64,000 nt of DNA, from NCBI GenBank assembly GCA_021464415.1, contig CM038468.1:27206969-27270968 (forward strand). The letters are read 5' to 3'. The position numbers and the translations under genes were made by a program. This stretch comes from Lonicera japonica (taxonomy: Eukaryota > Streptophyta > Magnoliopsida > Dipsacales > Caprifoliaceae). This document shows positions 1-11,884 of this stretch, piece by piece. Every line of letters begins with the position of its first letter. Positions within the stretch are counted from its first letter, which is position 1. The notes beneath the pieces are model-generated. The model was not told the DNA's origin and searched no databases. It was given only the letters and a program-made list of their open reading frames with translations.

Positions 1-177
1 TACCCTATAAGTTTAAAAAAATGTCTTCTTATACTTATCTTTATACTAATATTTTTATATATTAGTAAATGGAAAATCTCATCACATTAAACAATTCAAT
101 AATTTAGCCTAAGTAGATTAAATAACTGGAAGGTGCTAAAAAGGTATTAATAAAATTTCTACTCACAGTGATCTCTG

Positions 178-905
178 TTATAAGGTCTTTTTCTCTATCT
201 TCGGATATTTTTGTCCAATTATGTCTCCTTCCATTGGGCAGTGTTGATAGGTAACAGCCCTAACGTCATGAGCTAACAAGCTGTACACACCTTTCCTAGT
301 CGCTTTTTTATGCTTCGAGTCAAAAGAAACCTTGATCCTCGTTTCCGTAAGGCGAACAATGCAGTTAGTCTTAATCATTTGACATGCCCCCTGGTTGGTC
401 GTTTGTCTGGTGCATTTGGGAGTTGCCCACCATTTTCATTATATCCTTCATGCACAAAGAAGTTATAATCAAATGATATAATTGGTTGGCCATAAACAAA
501 TGTCATAAATTAATGTTTAGTTATATTATATTCTTACTCTGATGTTGACAAACTGCACTTCTCTTTCGAGGTGCCTGTAGAGGTGGCTGAGAAAAAGTGT
601 CTTCATTTTTGGTACCAAGAGGATCCATAGTCTCTGCTACATTTAGAGTAAAAGAAGTGTCAGCCTCTCCATTCCTAGATTGAGTTCGAGTGAGTGGTAC
701 ACTTGTGCCATTTGTGCCGGTCAACATCTGGGACGATCGTGTGGCAAAGGAAGTGCGACTTGACCTATAATGCACACTTGCTACTTAGGAACGCTGGGGT
801 AAAGAAGCCTCATTTGTCGATCTAGACCAGGTAGGAGGTGGCAAATTAGATGACAAATTTGTAAACTCAAAGGACCTTTTCTTCTTTTGGGTAATCATTG
901 ACATC
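178..905 (-). pseudogene. Possible second CACTA gene (TNPA/Transposase_24-like) remnant
   Basis: Three short open stretches follow the transposase on the same strand. The first (about 905-783) begins MSMITQKKK and is Ser/Thr/Pro-rich; the second (775-521) is also Ser/Thr/Gln-rich; the third (378-178) ends in a stretch that, read across a frameshift near 215, resembles the WKDIP-type segment of plant Ptta/En/Spm transposases. Low-complexity N-terminal part, then a short conserved block, downstream of TNP2, fits the second gene of plant CACTA elements. The match is weak and the reading frame is broken several times. It could also be unrelated AT-rich sequence. No start or stop can be assigned with confidence. 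Confidence 0.35.
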
Positions 906-1845
906 TACAAAAAAAATAAAATGCAATTTAACCAAAAATGTAAATACTTAATACAATGTTATATTGAAATAAGTAGAGAAATATTCAGATATTTTAGACA
1001 TGTAGTGCACAAACAAAAAATGACTTATTAATCTAGATCACTATCATCATCAGCAGTGCTTGAACCACCATCACTATCTATACTACTTTCTTCAATGGCA
1101 TAATCATCATCACTTTCATTATTATTAACTCAAGGAAGATTCCTAAGATTTATAGTTATCGATTCAATCTTAATCTCAACCGGAGGAACAATGTCTAAGC
1201 AATAAGGTGTCAGAACACAATCATTGTTTTGCATTTGCGCCATATTTGGAATGTCAAATGACGTATTCTCTTGGTATGCAATGTCATCATCACCATTATC
1301 ACCCTCATATTCTTGCTTTTCTGTATATCACCACATTTCTATGTTGAATACTTTGAATTACTTTCCAGCCACCACCCAACTTGGGATCATTCACATAAAA
1401 CACTTATTTGGCCTAAGTGGCAAGAAAGTAAGGGTCATTCTCATACCACTGAGTATTAATGTCAACTGATATTAAATGATAATCATGTTTAATACTTCCT
1501 CGTCTTGAAGGATTCGTATTGAACCAATTACATTTAAATAACACAACACTATAACCTTCTCTATATAGCAATTTAATAACATTTGTCAACTTGCCATAAA
1601 ATTCCATTCCTCCTATATCCACACTTCCTGGCATGTAAACCCCACTGTTTTGAGTAGTCAACCTATCATCTCATTCAGTAATTACAAACCTGACCCATTC
1701 AAAATGCAACCTTGATAAGTTTCAGCCCGTACAGGACATATCACCAGCTTAAACAACTCATCATCAAATAAAACCGAGTTCTCTTTCCCCAAATTTCTCA
1801 TCTAGTTTCAAATAAATTAAATACATTATTAAGAAAATGTAACAA

Positions 1846-1926
1846 AATAATAATAACAATAACAATAACAATAACAACAATAACAATAACAATAACAATA
1901 ACAATAACAATAACAATAACAATAAC

Positions 1927-1983
<57 letters not shown>
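1846..1983. repeat. Microsatellite (AACAAT)n followed by (AAT)n
   Basis: About 80 bases of AAC/AAT alternation pass directly into a pure AAT run. It lies between the DUF4218-like and DUF4216-like coding blocks of the CACTA transposase, so it is probably an expansion in an intron or spacer. The isoleucine/valine-rich reading frame across it is a translation artefact. Confidence 0.9.
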
Positions 1984-1985
<2 letters not shown>

Positions 1986-3942
1986 AATTTGCTAAAATTA
2001 TATAAATTATATAAGTGTTACAAAACGTGTTTCCCAAAACGATGTAGGGAATTTTTTTTTGTGTCTTTTTTTGTATGTTTACACTACTTTCGTGCCTTAT
2101 CATTTCCTCATGCGCCTTACATAAGAAGCTAATATATAAAGTACACATATAAACAACAACTTCAAATAAATAGAGGGATAGTTCACCTACTCAAGAAATG
2201 GTGTCACCTCCTCGCAATTGTTCAATATAAACCAATGAGCAATCTTTATGTCTGTATTTGTAAATTCAACCATTGAATTGCCCATAAATGGTTGTGCAAC
2301 TTGCATAAAGACAGAAAGTTTTGATTCTCTTGGACCACAATCGATATTTCGTTCAGGCTGATTGAAAGATGTCTCTACATTACAGAGATACATTAAACAA
2401 AAAGTGAAGGATTCATTGGAAACATATGCCTCACTAATCAACCCCTCGGGTCATGCTTTATTTTGCACAAAGCTTTTGTACTTCCCCAATAATCTACAAC
2501 GGAATTGCACTGCTAATTAGATAATACAATATCAATGTTGACATTGAGATAAATTGAAAAAAAAATGCCATTACTTTTTGATTGGGTACATCCATCGACA
2601 ATTAACTGGCCCAACAAGTATTACTTCCTCAGGTAAGTGAATCATTACATGAACCATGGCATCAAAGAATGTAGGAGGAAAAATTTGTTCAAGGTTGTAC
2701 AATATGTATACAATTTCTTTCTTCATCATTATCATGTCGTCCACACGCAACGTTTTGGCACAAATTTGCTGAAGAAACTGCATAATTGGATGATCGGTTC
2801 AACAACATTATCTGACAAATATTTTTGAATAGCCACGGGAATAAGACATTATAATAAAACATGATAATCATGACTCTTCAACCCAAAAATTTTCCCACGT
2901 CCAGCCTTCACATTTCATGAGATACTTGCTGCATATCCATCTAGATATTTTACAGATTTTAAGAACTCAAATATTTCCTTTTGTGCCTGATGTATCACAG
3001 TGTAAAACGGATGTTTCTTTACATACTTGGTTCCATTTCAAACTAGCCACAATTGTTTTTTTTCCCAGGTCCATTAAATCTTTACGAGCCTTAGGCGTGT
3101 CCTTTGATTTTCCCTCTATGTCCAAAATTGTTCCCACTAAACTATCACAAACATTTTTCTCAGTGTCCATGACATCTAAATTATGCCTAGTACGTAACTT
3201 GGAATAATACTCCAATTCTAAAAATGTACTATTTTTCGTCCACTTTTTGGTACTCGGGGTCCCTTCTTTACATTCTTATCTGGGTTATTTTCATGTTTGC
3301 CTATTTTACCAAAATTTAAATTACTAAATTGAGCCAAAATGTCATCTCCTGAGAGTTCCCTTGGTTTTGCACAATGTTCAATTTTCTTATTAAAAGATTC
3401 CTTATTATCTCACCACACATGATCCCACAGTAACCATCGTCTATATCCCATATAACAAACCTTGTCACTGAACCTTTTAGATGTTCCATCGTCATTACAA
3501 ACAGGGCATGCATTATAACCCTTCGTGCTCCATCCTGAAAGATTAGCATAAGCTGGAAAATCATTAATAGTCCATATTATTGCCGCACGTAAATTGAACA
3601 CTAAATTTGTAGCCTTGTCATATGTTAGCACACCATGTTTTCATAAGTCTTTCAACTCATCAATTAGTGGCACATACACGTCAATCTCTTTTTCAGGTGC
3701 TTTATCACTGGGAATTAATAAAGTCATTATAGAAAATTATTTCTTCATACATCTCCAAGGAAGCAAATTATAAGGAACTACCAACACAGGCCACATGCTG
3801 TTGTAGACACTCCGATCCGTGACCCCCGCAAGAACCCTAACAACCTTCGAGAACTGTTGTTTCTGGAGTCCGGGACCCACCTGAACACCCGAGACTGCCC
3901 CGAAAGCGTTTGTTGGCCAAACAAACCTGTTTTTAATGGAAA

Positions 3943-4141
3943 TGTCGCACGACATTCAAGATTGTCGCGCGACATACACAAGATTGTCGCACGACAATCC
4001 CACTTTATAGGGACAAGTCGCACGACAAACACCCCACCACTCCACTTTCTGACTCATCAGTGAGTCAGAATCATCATTAAAGTGAAATGTCGCACGACAG
4101 TCAAGATTGTCGCGCGACATACACCAAAATGTCGCGCGACA
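3943..4141. repeat. U3 array of TGTCGCGCGACA palindromes with a TGACTCA inverted pair
   Basis: Seven copies of the 12-base palindrome TGTCGC(G/A)CGACA or close variants lie here, for example at 3943-3954, 3963-3974 and 4130-4141. Between them is TTCTGACTCA-N4-TGAGTCAGAA (about 4048-4071). The array lies directly upstream of the TATA box at 4158, so it occupies the enhancer position of the LTR promoter. A protein-binding role is inferred from symmetry and location only. Confidence 0.85.
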
Positions 4142-4157
4142 TACACCTTTTCGTCAC

Positions 4158-4165
4158 TATAAATA
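4158..4165 (+). promoter_or_regulatory. TATA box of the solo LTR
   Basis: TATAAATA in the context CACTATAAATAGGCC. The same box, in the same context and followed by an invariant CCCATGGG block, occurs in every copy of this LTR family that covers the site (antisense at 13252, 23223, 30790, 36018 and 40195). Such conservation in otherwise diverging LTRs supports a core promoter. Confidence 0.8.
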
Positions 4166-6600
4166 GGCCAGCACCCCCATGGGTTCTAGAGAGCAAGTTG
4201 GACAGCAACAAAACACCAAAAACAGAGCAAAAAACAGCAGTCTTAGAGCAGTTTAGCAACGAAATTTATGATCTAATTTTTTGATCTTTCGTCAAACATT
4301 TTTCTCGAGTATCGTCTTATTTCAGAAGAGATCGAATCTATTCTCGACACTCAACGTGTCCGGTCTCGGGAATCAAATTCTCGGAAATATCTGAAGAAGG
4401 AGAAGATTATTATCGCCGGAGATCTCTCTGTCATATTATATTCTCTTTCTTATTATTATTCTCGTCGGGAAGGTAAATAAAGTTTCTTCTAGTAATTAAA
4501 TAAGATATTTGTATATTAGTGTTATTGTAGACTTGTTTAAAACTCAATTTTTCTAACGGGGCGCTGCCCCGCACCCCGCGACCTGACCGGGTTGTGCTAG
4601 ATTCCTAACACGCTCGAAAATTTGGTTTATCTGTGTACTTGTTTTATTTCTGTAGTTTTGTCCACGTTTTATTTTAATAAACTTATTGCCAAGTTACAAA
4701 GCAGTCTACCGTTTTCAAAACAAAAGACCCTGATAAAACCATTTGCAAAACCAGAAGAGTAAGCATATCACCATCCGGATAAAATTCTGTTTTCAAAACT
4801 CGGACTGATAAGACTTACTAGGAACTAAAATCAACATATCATGTCTCTTCTATAGACTGCGACGTGTCTGATAAAACTCTCCTCAAAGAGTTCTAGTTCC
4901 ATATTAAATCAGTCCCGATATAAATCCGAACTTTTACGAAAGTAATTACAACACAAGAAATCCGTCATTTATATTTATGTCTTTCAATAATAAAAACATC
5001 GGATCTCGGAACACAAAGGCTTTTCATACCCTTTCCTGCTTTCCCTAAAAATTAGGATTTTTATTCGAGAAGAGAAGTAGTAGACTATCAGTAAAAGCAT
5101 CCAAGTTCTTCAACATAAAATAAACATATAAGTCCAGTAGAGACCGAAAGGGAGGAATGGGTGCTTAACACCTTCCCAAACCGTAATATAGTTCCCGAAC
5201 CCTATAGAATCCTGGTTTCGTAGACAAACGTGTAAAGAAAGGCTTATATGTAGCCTCTTCTCTTACACGACCCCTTTTTGTCTGTTTTCTCGTAAAACGT
5301 ACTAGCGACTCTGAATGAACCCTCTTGTACCTAGAAACAGGATAGAGGGACACCCGATTTGAATTATCAAAACACTCCAAGCAAATGGAACGACGGGATC
5401 CTTTCCGACGTTTCAAATGCCCAACGAACGGGGACCAGACCCGGGGGTCGCATTTGCGGATTCTCACAGCTGTAAGGTTTTCTCATATTATTGAATGGGT
5501 TAAACCCATCAGTTGCAAGGCCTAACCTCACAATTCGAGGGTCCGCTCCAAAGCTAGGATATAGTTAATCAAATTCCTTCCAAGCAGTTCCATCGGAGGG
5601 ATGTCGCATGACTTCATCATCAACTCGTCCCCTCCTTATGCCACCTCATATCACCAGCCGTATGCATTGACATGTACAATCGTTGCAACCTTGGCTTAAG
5701 TGGAAAATAACGTAAAACTTTTCACAGGACCTTCGTTTTGTCGTCCCAAGAATTCTTATGATACCTCGGCTCATTACAAATCGTACATTTATCCAAGCCT
5801 TCATTTTCTCCGTAAAATAATGCACAATCGTGCTTGAAAGCATGGATTTTCTTATAACCCAACCCCAAACTTTTTAATATCGTATGTGCTTCATAATGTG
5901 AGTTAGGCAAATTATTTAGTTTTTGGAGAAGCCGCTTAATAATCGCCAATAACTGATAAAAGCATTTGTTATACATCAAACTCATAACCTTGCAATGCAT
6001 CAACTCAACAATTGTTGTTAGCACAGAGAAATCCTAACAACCAGGGTATAATTCTTGTTGAGCTTCTTTTAAAAGCGTTTCAAAATTGTTATGCTCTTTC
6101 CAATGCATGTTAGACTCATCATCTTTTAAAAGGTCATCACCTTTTGTATAATCATTTTCCTCTAAACCTTCATTGTAATTAGATGAGGCGTAAGGGTGAA
6201 GGTCATTGATTATAGCCCTTACATCATCATTATCACATCTTATATCGTTACCATGATGTAAAATTGGCCTAGTGGTTGAAGAATTAGAAACATCTCTCCA
6301 TTGTTCACCATGATAAGTCCACGTAATATAATTGTAAGACATTCCATTAGTTACTAAATGTACTCGGATTTCTCTCAATGACCCCAACCTACAATTATTA
6401 CACTTTTGGCATGGGCACTTGGTATACTATCATCATTGGTATATTTACTTGCAACTTGCATAAATTAGTACTCTGCACTAGCTCTATTGGGATTACGAAT
6501 CCAATCCCTGTTCATGCTATTATACAAACATAAGTACATGGTTATTCATATAACTTTAGTATAAAATTATGTTTTTACTGTTGTATATTAATTTGTTTTC

Positions 6601-7823
6601 GTGTAAGTTGTAATCCACATCCTAACTATCAAATAGTTAGCATATGACTAATTTAAAAAGTTTACTATATGAGTTTCCTCTACTATATACTGGTGATGCA
6701 TGTTTTACATTAAAAACTAAAATATGTACTTAATGACATGGAGGGCTTACATTTATGCACTTGACTTGGTTTTCCAGCAAAAGAGAAATAATCCTTCAAG
6801 TAATATTCTAAAATTGACACCTACCACAATAGAAACATAAAAACAAGTATTTCATTTTTCAAGCTCCAAATAAAGGGAGGAAAACTGGCTGCATAAAAGG
6901 TTAAAAACTTAAAAATGAATAATACCAAAAAACACTCTTTATCTTGAAAAAATACTATTAAGCCCAAAATCGAATTCAAATTGACCAACTTGAACTTGTT
7001 CAACAATTATACTACTTAACCACCGTAACTAAACTGTCTGCTCCATATACACAAAAATTGTCACATATTCAGTTTTAATAAATTTTAGGAAATTGTAGGA
7101 TTGAGACGAGTACTTTTAATAATAATAGTAGTAGTAGTAATAGGAGTAAGTTGTAGGATTGAGACAAGTACTTTTAATAATAGTAGTAGTAGATGAGTAC
7201 TTTTAGTAGTAGTAGTAGTAGTATATTTTTGGTGTTTGCTAGGGACATCATGTCCCCTTTACTTGTATTTTTTTCAGTTGCAATAAAATTTATGTTTCTT
7301 ATAAATAAATAAATAAAACAGAGAGTACCACTAGACACATGTTACCTAATTCGCATGACGCTTTGGTACAACCTACAAGGTACGAGTGTGGGGTACAGTA
7401 CCAGTGGAGTACGCTCTAGGGCTAGCCGTAGTCAATATTCTATTTCGGGGTTGTGTACACATTACTCATCATCTCTGCTATACATGTGTGTATATAGTAC
7501 AGTTCCTTGATATATTTAATGTATTTTGTTAAATTTAAAATGCATTTCCATTTATTTGTTCAAGTCAAAATAGGAGGTCACTAGAGTGGTTCTTTTGGGC
7601 CGAGAATGCTACCCCCTCCCCCCCAAAAAAAATTGAATAAATAAATAAATCCACATTACAAAGGGTCGGTCCCTGAATTGGGCAACACTTGTAAACACAA
7701 GCATATAAAGATGGCAGAGAATACAACTGACATAATTTACAATTAAAACCGACAATGAGGTAAGAAATGCATTGGGAAATATCTACATCTCCATATAATA
7801 GCAAATAGAAATTAAGGTAGTAC
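6601..7823. other. AT-rich DNA with no recognisable gene
   Basis: I see no coding signal here. The only structured parts are short trinucleotide repeats (7112-7232), a purine/pyrimidine run near 7610-7630, and a tail-like sequence ending AATAAATAAATAAAA near 7300-7320 that could be the 3' end of an old retroposon, though no LINE or SINE body was recognised. Confidence 0.6.
7112..7232. repeat. AAT/AGT trinucleotide repeats with a duplicated flank
   Basis: Three runs of TAA/GTA triplets (7119-7146, 7174-7194, 7205-7225) are separated by copies of the flank GTAGGATTGAGAC(G/A)AGTACTTTTA. This looks like a short tandem duplication followed by triplet expansion. Confidence 0.75.
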
Positions 7824-7927
7824 CTCCAAGCGGTCCTCAATTGTCTTTTGTACTCTACAGTGATGCTCAAAGTATAACACCCCAAAAGAAACTCCCAAAC
7901 TTCTGGCATTATAAAAGGATCCACACC
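7824..7927 (-). pseudogene. Isolated exon like plant TBC1/RabGAP-family proteins
   Basis: A 104-bp open segment reads GVDPFIMPEVWEFLLGCY and continues to RQLRTAW. It resembles the start of the TBC domain in plant RabGAPs, where the motif is close to GGxxPSIRxEVWEFLLGCY. It is bounded by an AG acceptor (CACAATAG|GGTGTGG) and a GT donor (TTGGAG|GTACTACC), so it behaves as a complete internal exon. TBC proteins stimulate GTP hydrolysis by Rab GTPases. I could not find the preceding or following exon within about 1.5 kb on either side. Compared with the expected motif the conserved IRP/IRxE part is altered (FIMPE). It is most likely a captured or stranded gene fragment; a gene with very long introns is less likely. 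Confidence 0.5.
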
Positions 7928-9636
7928 CTATTGTGCAAGATAAAGAGCATTTAAACAATTAGAAAGGGACATGCCTGCTTAGAGTAACATTAAGAAACAA
8001 AAGTCAATCACAAAGTTCCAAAAAACAAAATGCAAATTTTAGTAGAGAAAACTCTGAACACTATGCTCAAAATTCAGCATGGGTTATTATAGTTAAGACA
8101 CTTATGGATTTACCCACCACTTATTTATGTTCAAGCTAGCCAACAAAAAAATTAGAATTATTAGAAAGTCAGCAATATGTATAATCTCTTATCAATCAAT
8201 GCTTGATTTATGAATAAGAAGTCTTCACATTAGATTAGGAGGTCCCATGAAGGAACGAATGACTCTTAAATAATCAAAAAATGCATTCATACAAAAACCT
8301 TAGCCAATACATAAACACAGAAGGGACATCAAGCAATTATTTGATAGAGGCAAACAGGTGAAAATCATCAAACATTTAACTAATCTAATTAGATGGATGC
8401 AGAATCCATGCAGCCAAAGAATAGACTTCAGAAATATTAATCTAAACCAAAGGACTACTAACAACCCAACTCTACCTTTGACCTTTCTTTCTTAAAGTAA
8501 TGAATTGGGCTCCTTACCATCCTATTGTAACATGTGGTACACCATAATTAACATAGGAGGCACACTGCCCCGATTATAATAAATACAAGATAAAGTTCGA
8601 TGTTTCTCATAAATATAGACACTTCAATCATTGTACTAATCCACAACAAGATGTCAAAAAAAAATTATTTCTCAAACGTGGAAATACTAAACAAAGTAAG
8701 CTTTGGAATAAAATTTCTAGTCATACATCAGTTACTCGTACCTTTAACAAAAGAAAAGAAAAAAATTCCAAGTGAGAAATAAAGAATTCTATATTCGTGT
8801 CAATTGCATATATCATCCTATGTATAACACAGATTAAAAAGGTTTAGCTTGTTTACCGCCTCATTTGCTGTGGCTCTTTTAGGCCTAAACTAGAGAATCG
8901 AAGCTTGACTGACCATTAGTTTACTAGATTCGGAGCTAATCCAAGTAAAGTTTAAAAAAAATGGTAAATCACCTAAAAGAATTTTATATTTATGACCAAA
9001 AAATTCAGAAGTATTAATATGACATGACATTTTAACAAAATCCCATTAAAAGTATAAAAAGGTTAAACGAATTATATCATATGATTTAAATTTGAAAAAA
9101 TTATATTCAATAACTTCTACAGTAAAACTCCCTTGGTTTTCTAATTAATAGTCTTTTACCTTTTTGGGATGTCTTAAATTCCATTTCCTTTTAGGGGCAT
9201 AATCAATCAAACAAATCTTACAATAGAAAATAAGTTGTATTTTTTTATCACTGAGGAGAAAATTACCTCCTAAAGTCAAAGTGCGACTTTTAAGTTTTAA
9301 CCTAAGATAGTAGGAGCAGTACAAATACTAAATCATGAGGGGAAAATTACATGTCAAGACATATCAATAGAATTGTCCAAAAGAATGAACTTATCCAACT
9401 TGAATCTTTGTAAACCACCCAAACCTAATAACAGACAAAAAGGCAAGAAAGGTCACATATGTAATCAACAAAACACATTACAAAATTTTCATGATGCCTA
9501 TTTTCTCTTCTTTTTTGTTTTTTTTTTCCTTTTTACTTTGCACCCCAATTTTATATTCAAAATAAACAATCTCCCTATTTTCATAATCGTTAGACTTTGC
9601 CACGAAATCTTAAAGAATAACAGAAATACAGGGGGT
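7928..9636. other. AT-rich DNA with no recognisable gene
   Basis: No open frame here has a recognisable domain and no terminal repeats were seen. It separates the TBC-like exon from the degenerate LTR. A remnant of the TBC gene's neighbouring introns is possible but not demonstrable. Confidence 0.55.
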
Positions 9637-11565
9637 TGACGTGGCCGAAAATACTTCCGCGCTTAGGAACCCAAGTGTAGGTTGTCAAGTTATAATACTT
9701 GGTAAGTCCAAGTGCCAAACCACAAGAATAGTCGGAAAGACAATGAAGCGATTACGAGTCCAAGGCTTTGTTTAAAGAAATGGATTGGTTGATTTTAATT
9801 GTTGATTTTAAAGTTATGCAATAAAAATTAAAGTGATGTATCAAATGATGAGAAAAGGCTAAGGCATTAGAGAATTCATTCGCTTTGCAACATTATGTAG
9901 AATCAATCTCATTCAAAGTTCTCAATGCAATTCCTAAGTGTTAAGTATCTTACACTTTTCTAAGCAAAAGGGTGTGAAGCAAAAGCAACCCATTCCCATA
10001 TAAATGCCATATAAAGAAAGGGTGTAAGCACAACTTGACACAAATGTATCTCTCCTTTGTATCTTGTAGCAAATGGCGTGAAGCAAGTGCAACCCATTCC
10101 CATATAATGCTCAACTAAGATATAAATTTAAGATACACCAAAAGAAAAAGTATAAATATAAACTAGGCATTTGAAAACTTATTGTTAGTTTCTCCTAGGC
10201 AATTGACTTAATTATGAAAATGGCCACTTAAAGAATTAAGCACAATAAATCATAACATTTCCTTTGCCTAAGATTGGGAGGTCTAGGTGAAGGATAAACT
10301 ATCCGGTATAGACATATTTGATAAATACAAATTGAATCCTTAGGGTGATTAGTGGAGTTATTTATGACATAAACTTAAGAGATCCTCTTTGGCAACACCT
10401 TAACTAAGAAAATATTGAGTCTCAAAATCACATAAAGTGTAGAAAGCACTTAACATATCATTAAGGCATTCAATGATTGGAATCTCAAATTTATGGTGTT
10501 TCCATGAATATTAAAGACTATTCATCCTTGGCAATGAATAGTATATCATTCATAGAAGGAATGGACATAGGCTAGTAAGAAATACACAAGTATATCATCT
10601 CTTCATTAATGCTTGAGAACTAGGTATGCAAGGCATACAAAGTCAAATGATCTTATGAAGATTATCTTACTAGCTTATGAATGGTTGATTAAATGGAGAA
10701 GATGAAGGATTCAACAAGTATTTAATAATACTAACAATTGAATGAGAAATGAACTTACATAATTAATGCATTGCAAACTTCATCTTTTAGCCTTAGCAAA
10801 GAAACTTACTCCATAATAAATGTAGAGACAAAAATTTTAGAAGTGTATTCCATTTCTCTTCAATGAAGATAATAAATTACAAATTCTAGAGAGAGAGTAA
10901 TATTCAAGACAAGTAAAATAAAAATAATAATGCCAAGAGTCTAAGAGTCTAAACATCTTTCAATACAATAATGGAGACTATATATATAGATAAGTGTGTT
11001 GTCTCCATCTCCTCACTCTGCTAAAGATCTATGAGAAACTATCCCTTTTGTCCATTGGAAAATAGCCACTTTTGTATAAAATACAATATTTTGGGAGATA
11101 TAAATTTGAACCACTTTTTAGTTTCCAAGCTAGCTATGAGATAGATGAGCAAAATAGGGGAGGTGACATAAAAGACAAAGCAAGCCATCTAGATTAATTT
11201 TGGCTTGAGCTAGATGGATCCAAGTGATGGGAAAAAAATTCCTTGATTGATCTAGCAAAAAGCTAGATAGATCCAACTCTTGTTTGTCAACACTTGATAG
11301 ATCAAGGAATGAGCTTGATTGATCCAACTATTTGACTTTCCGTTGACTTTTTTCTTTAAAAGCCAAAAATTGCTTGGTTGATCATTGTTCTTTTACTCAA
11401 TGAATTTCTCGAGATCTTAAGGCAACAAAATAAACACAAAAATACCTTTCTGAGCAATGTTAAATACAAAATATGCTACAAAACTAATCGCGAGATAAAT
11501 TAGCAAACCGAATAGTTTTAGAGTGTTAAACGCGTCAACCGACTCCGTGTACTGTTTATCTATCA
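9637..11565 (-). mobile_element. Degenerate Athila-type LTR in reverse orientation
   Basis: Read on the minus strand this follows the LTRs at 47628-49348 and 49908-51554 from end to end. The low-coordinate end matches the LTR 3' end (GGAAGTATTTTCGG...; ACTTACCAAGTATTATAACTTG), and the high-coordinate end matches the LTR start region (AACTAATCGCGAGATAAATT, AAACGCGTCAA). Many indels separate it from the other copies, so it is clearly older. Flanks GGGGT and TTTAC do not match, so a target duplication is not supported; it may be an old solo LTR whose ends have decayed, or a truncated copy. Confidence 0.75.
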
Positions 11566-11730
11566 TTTACCTTAATCAAATTACCATGGTAGTTATATAT
11601 ATATATATATATTTCGATAAGCAATGATGCTGAATAAAATTGAGTTTGATGGTTAATATCAAATACCTTTTTTCCCACAGATTTGACCAATGTAAATTTG
11701 GCATTTGGTCAAGTTTTGTTGCTTGCTTAT
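11566..11730. other. Short AT-rich spacer with (TA)n
   Basis: Contains a short TA run near 11595-11612. Nothing else was recognised. It lies between the degenerate Athila LTR and the left part of segment P1. Confidence 0.5.
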
Positions 11731-11884
11731 TAGGTTAACCTATAGTAATTATTTCATAATATTAGATGCTCTAAGTCATATTTATTTAACTAACGTAGTA
11801 AAACATTGTATTAAATTAATATTTATTTATAGATGTTCATTTATTTTTTCGGGATTTACATGTATTATAAATTGTGCCACTCAT
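11731..11884. repeat. Left part of segment P1 (paralogue at 41221-41372)
   Basis: From TAGGTTAACCTATAGTAATT to AAATTGTGCCAC this matches 41221-41372 almost base for base. In the paralogue the sequence then runs straight on into what is here found beyond the retrotransposon (from 23758). This proves that 11885-23757 is an insertion and that CTCAT is its duplicated target. Confidence 0.9.

Larger units (their letters stand above)
3802..5468 (+). mobile_element. Solo LTR of the TGTAGACACC family, inserted in the CACTA transposase
   Basis: A 1667-bp unit starts TGTAGACACTCC and ends GATTCTCACA (TG...CA) and is flanked by perfect 5-bp duplications GCTGT (3797-3801 and 5469-5473). Homologous LTRs bound the complete element at 11885-23757, which fixes the identity and shows that plus is the sense strand here. 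There is no internal region, so this is a solo LTR left by recombination between two LTRs. Sense-strand order: palindrome-rich U3, TATA box at 4158, then transcribed R/U5-like sequence. The end includes GGGTGCTTAACACCTTCCC (5159-5177), a sequence seen near the end of many Tat/Ogre LTRs (from memory). Removing the unit and one GCTGT restores the TNP2 reading frame. Confidence 0.93.
1028..6515 (-). pseudogene. CACTA TNP2-like transposase, split by a solo LTR and several stops
   Basis: This would encode the cut-and-paste transposase of a CACTA element. Reading from ATG at 6515: a Transposase-associated domain with CPCQKCNNC (about 6420-6385); the block YEAHTILKSLGLGYKKIHAF and a CTICNEPRY zinc motif (about 5920-5760); RLGLATDGFNPFNN (about 5540-5500); then, beyond the solo LTR, SMWPVLVVPYNL and INDFPAYANLSGWSTKGY with CPVC (3800-3500); a DUF4218-like block with NLEQIFPPTFFDAMVH (2783-2571); a DUF4216-like block with VVLFKCNWFN (1661-1413); and an Asp/Ser-rich tail ending at 1028. 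The frame joins across the LTR once one copy of the GCTGT duplication is removed. Defects: TAA after KEFD near 5566, two stops in the FLAT*AK*VFYV segment near 1405, an early stop and frameshift near 6420-6470. The two 1405 stops stand where family members usually have Gln, consistent with C-to-T change. Introns are not defined. Confidence 0.88.
1..6600 (-). mobile_element. CACTA (En/Spm-type) DNA transposon, decayed, left end outside window
   Basis: The segment is assigned to a CACTA element because the minus strand encodes, in order, a transposase-associated N-terminal domain, a TNP2 core, DUF4218-like and DUF4216-like blocks and an acidic tail, which is the usual plant TNP2 order. A second, weaker coding region lies downstream (178-905). 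I could not find a terminal CACTA inverted repeat on the right, so 6600 is only the approximate limit of recognisable sequence; the other end must lie before position 1. The element is interrupted by a solo LTR at 3802-5468 and carries an expanded microsatellite at 1846-1983. It is immobile because its transposase has stops and frameshifts. Confidence 0.82.

Noticed and set aside
1798..2148. Open frame rich in Ile/Val across 1846-1983
   Set aside because: It is the translation of an (AACAAT)n/(AAT)n microsatellite.
9632..11570. Target-site duplication around the inverted Athila LTR
   Set aside because: GGGGT and TTTAC do not match and the LTR start is degenerate, so no duplication can be claimed.
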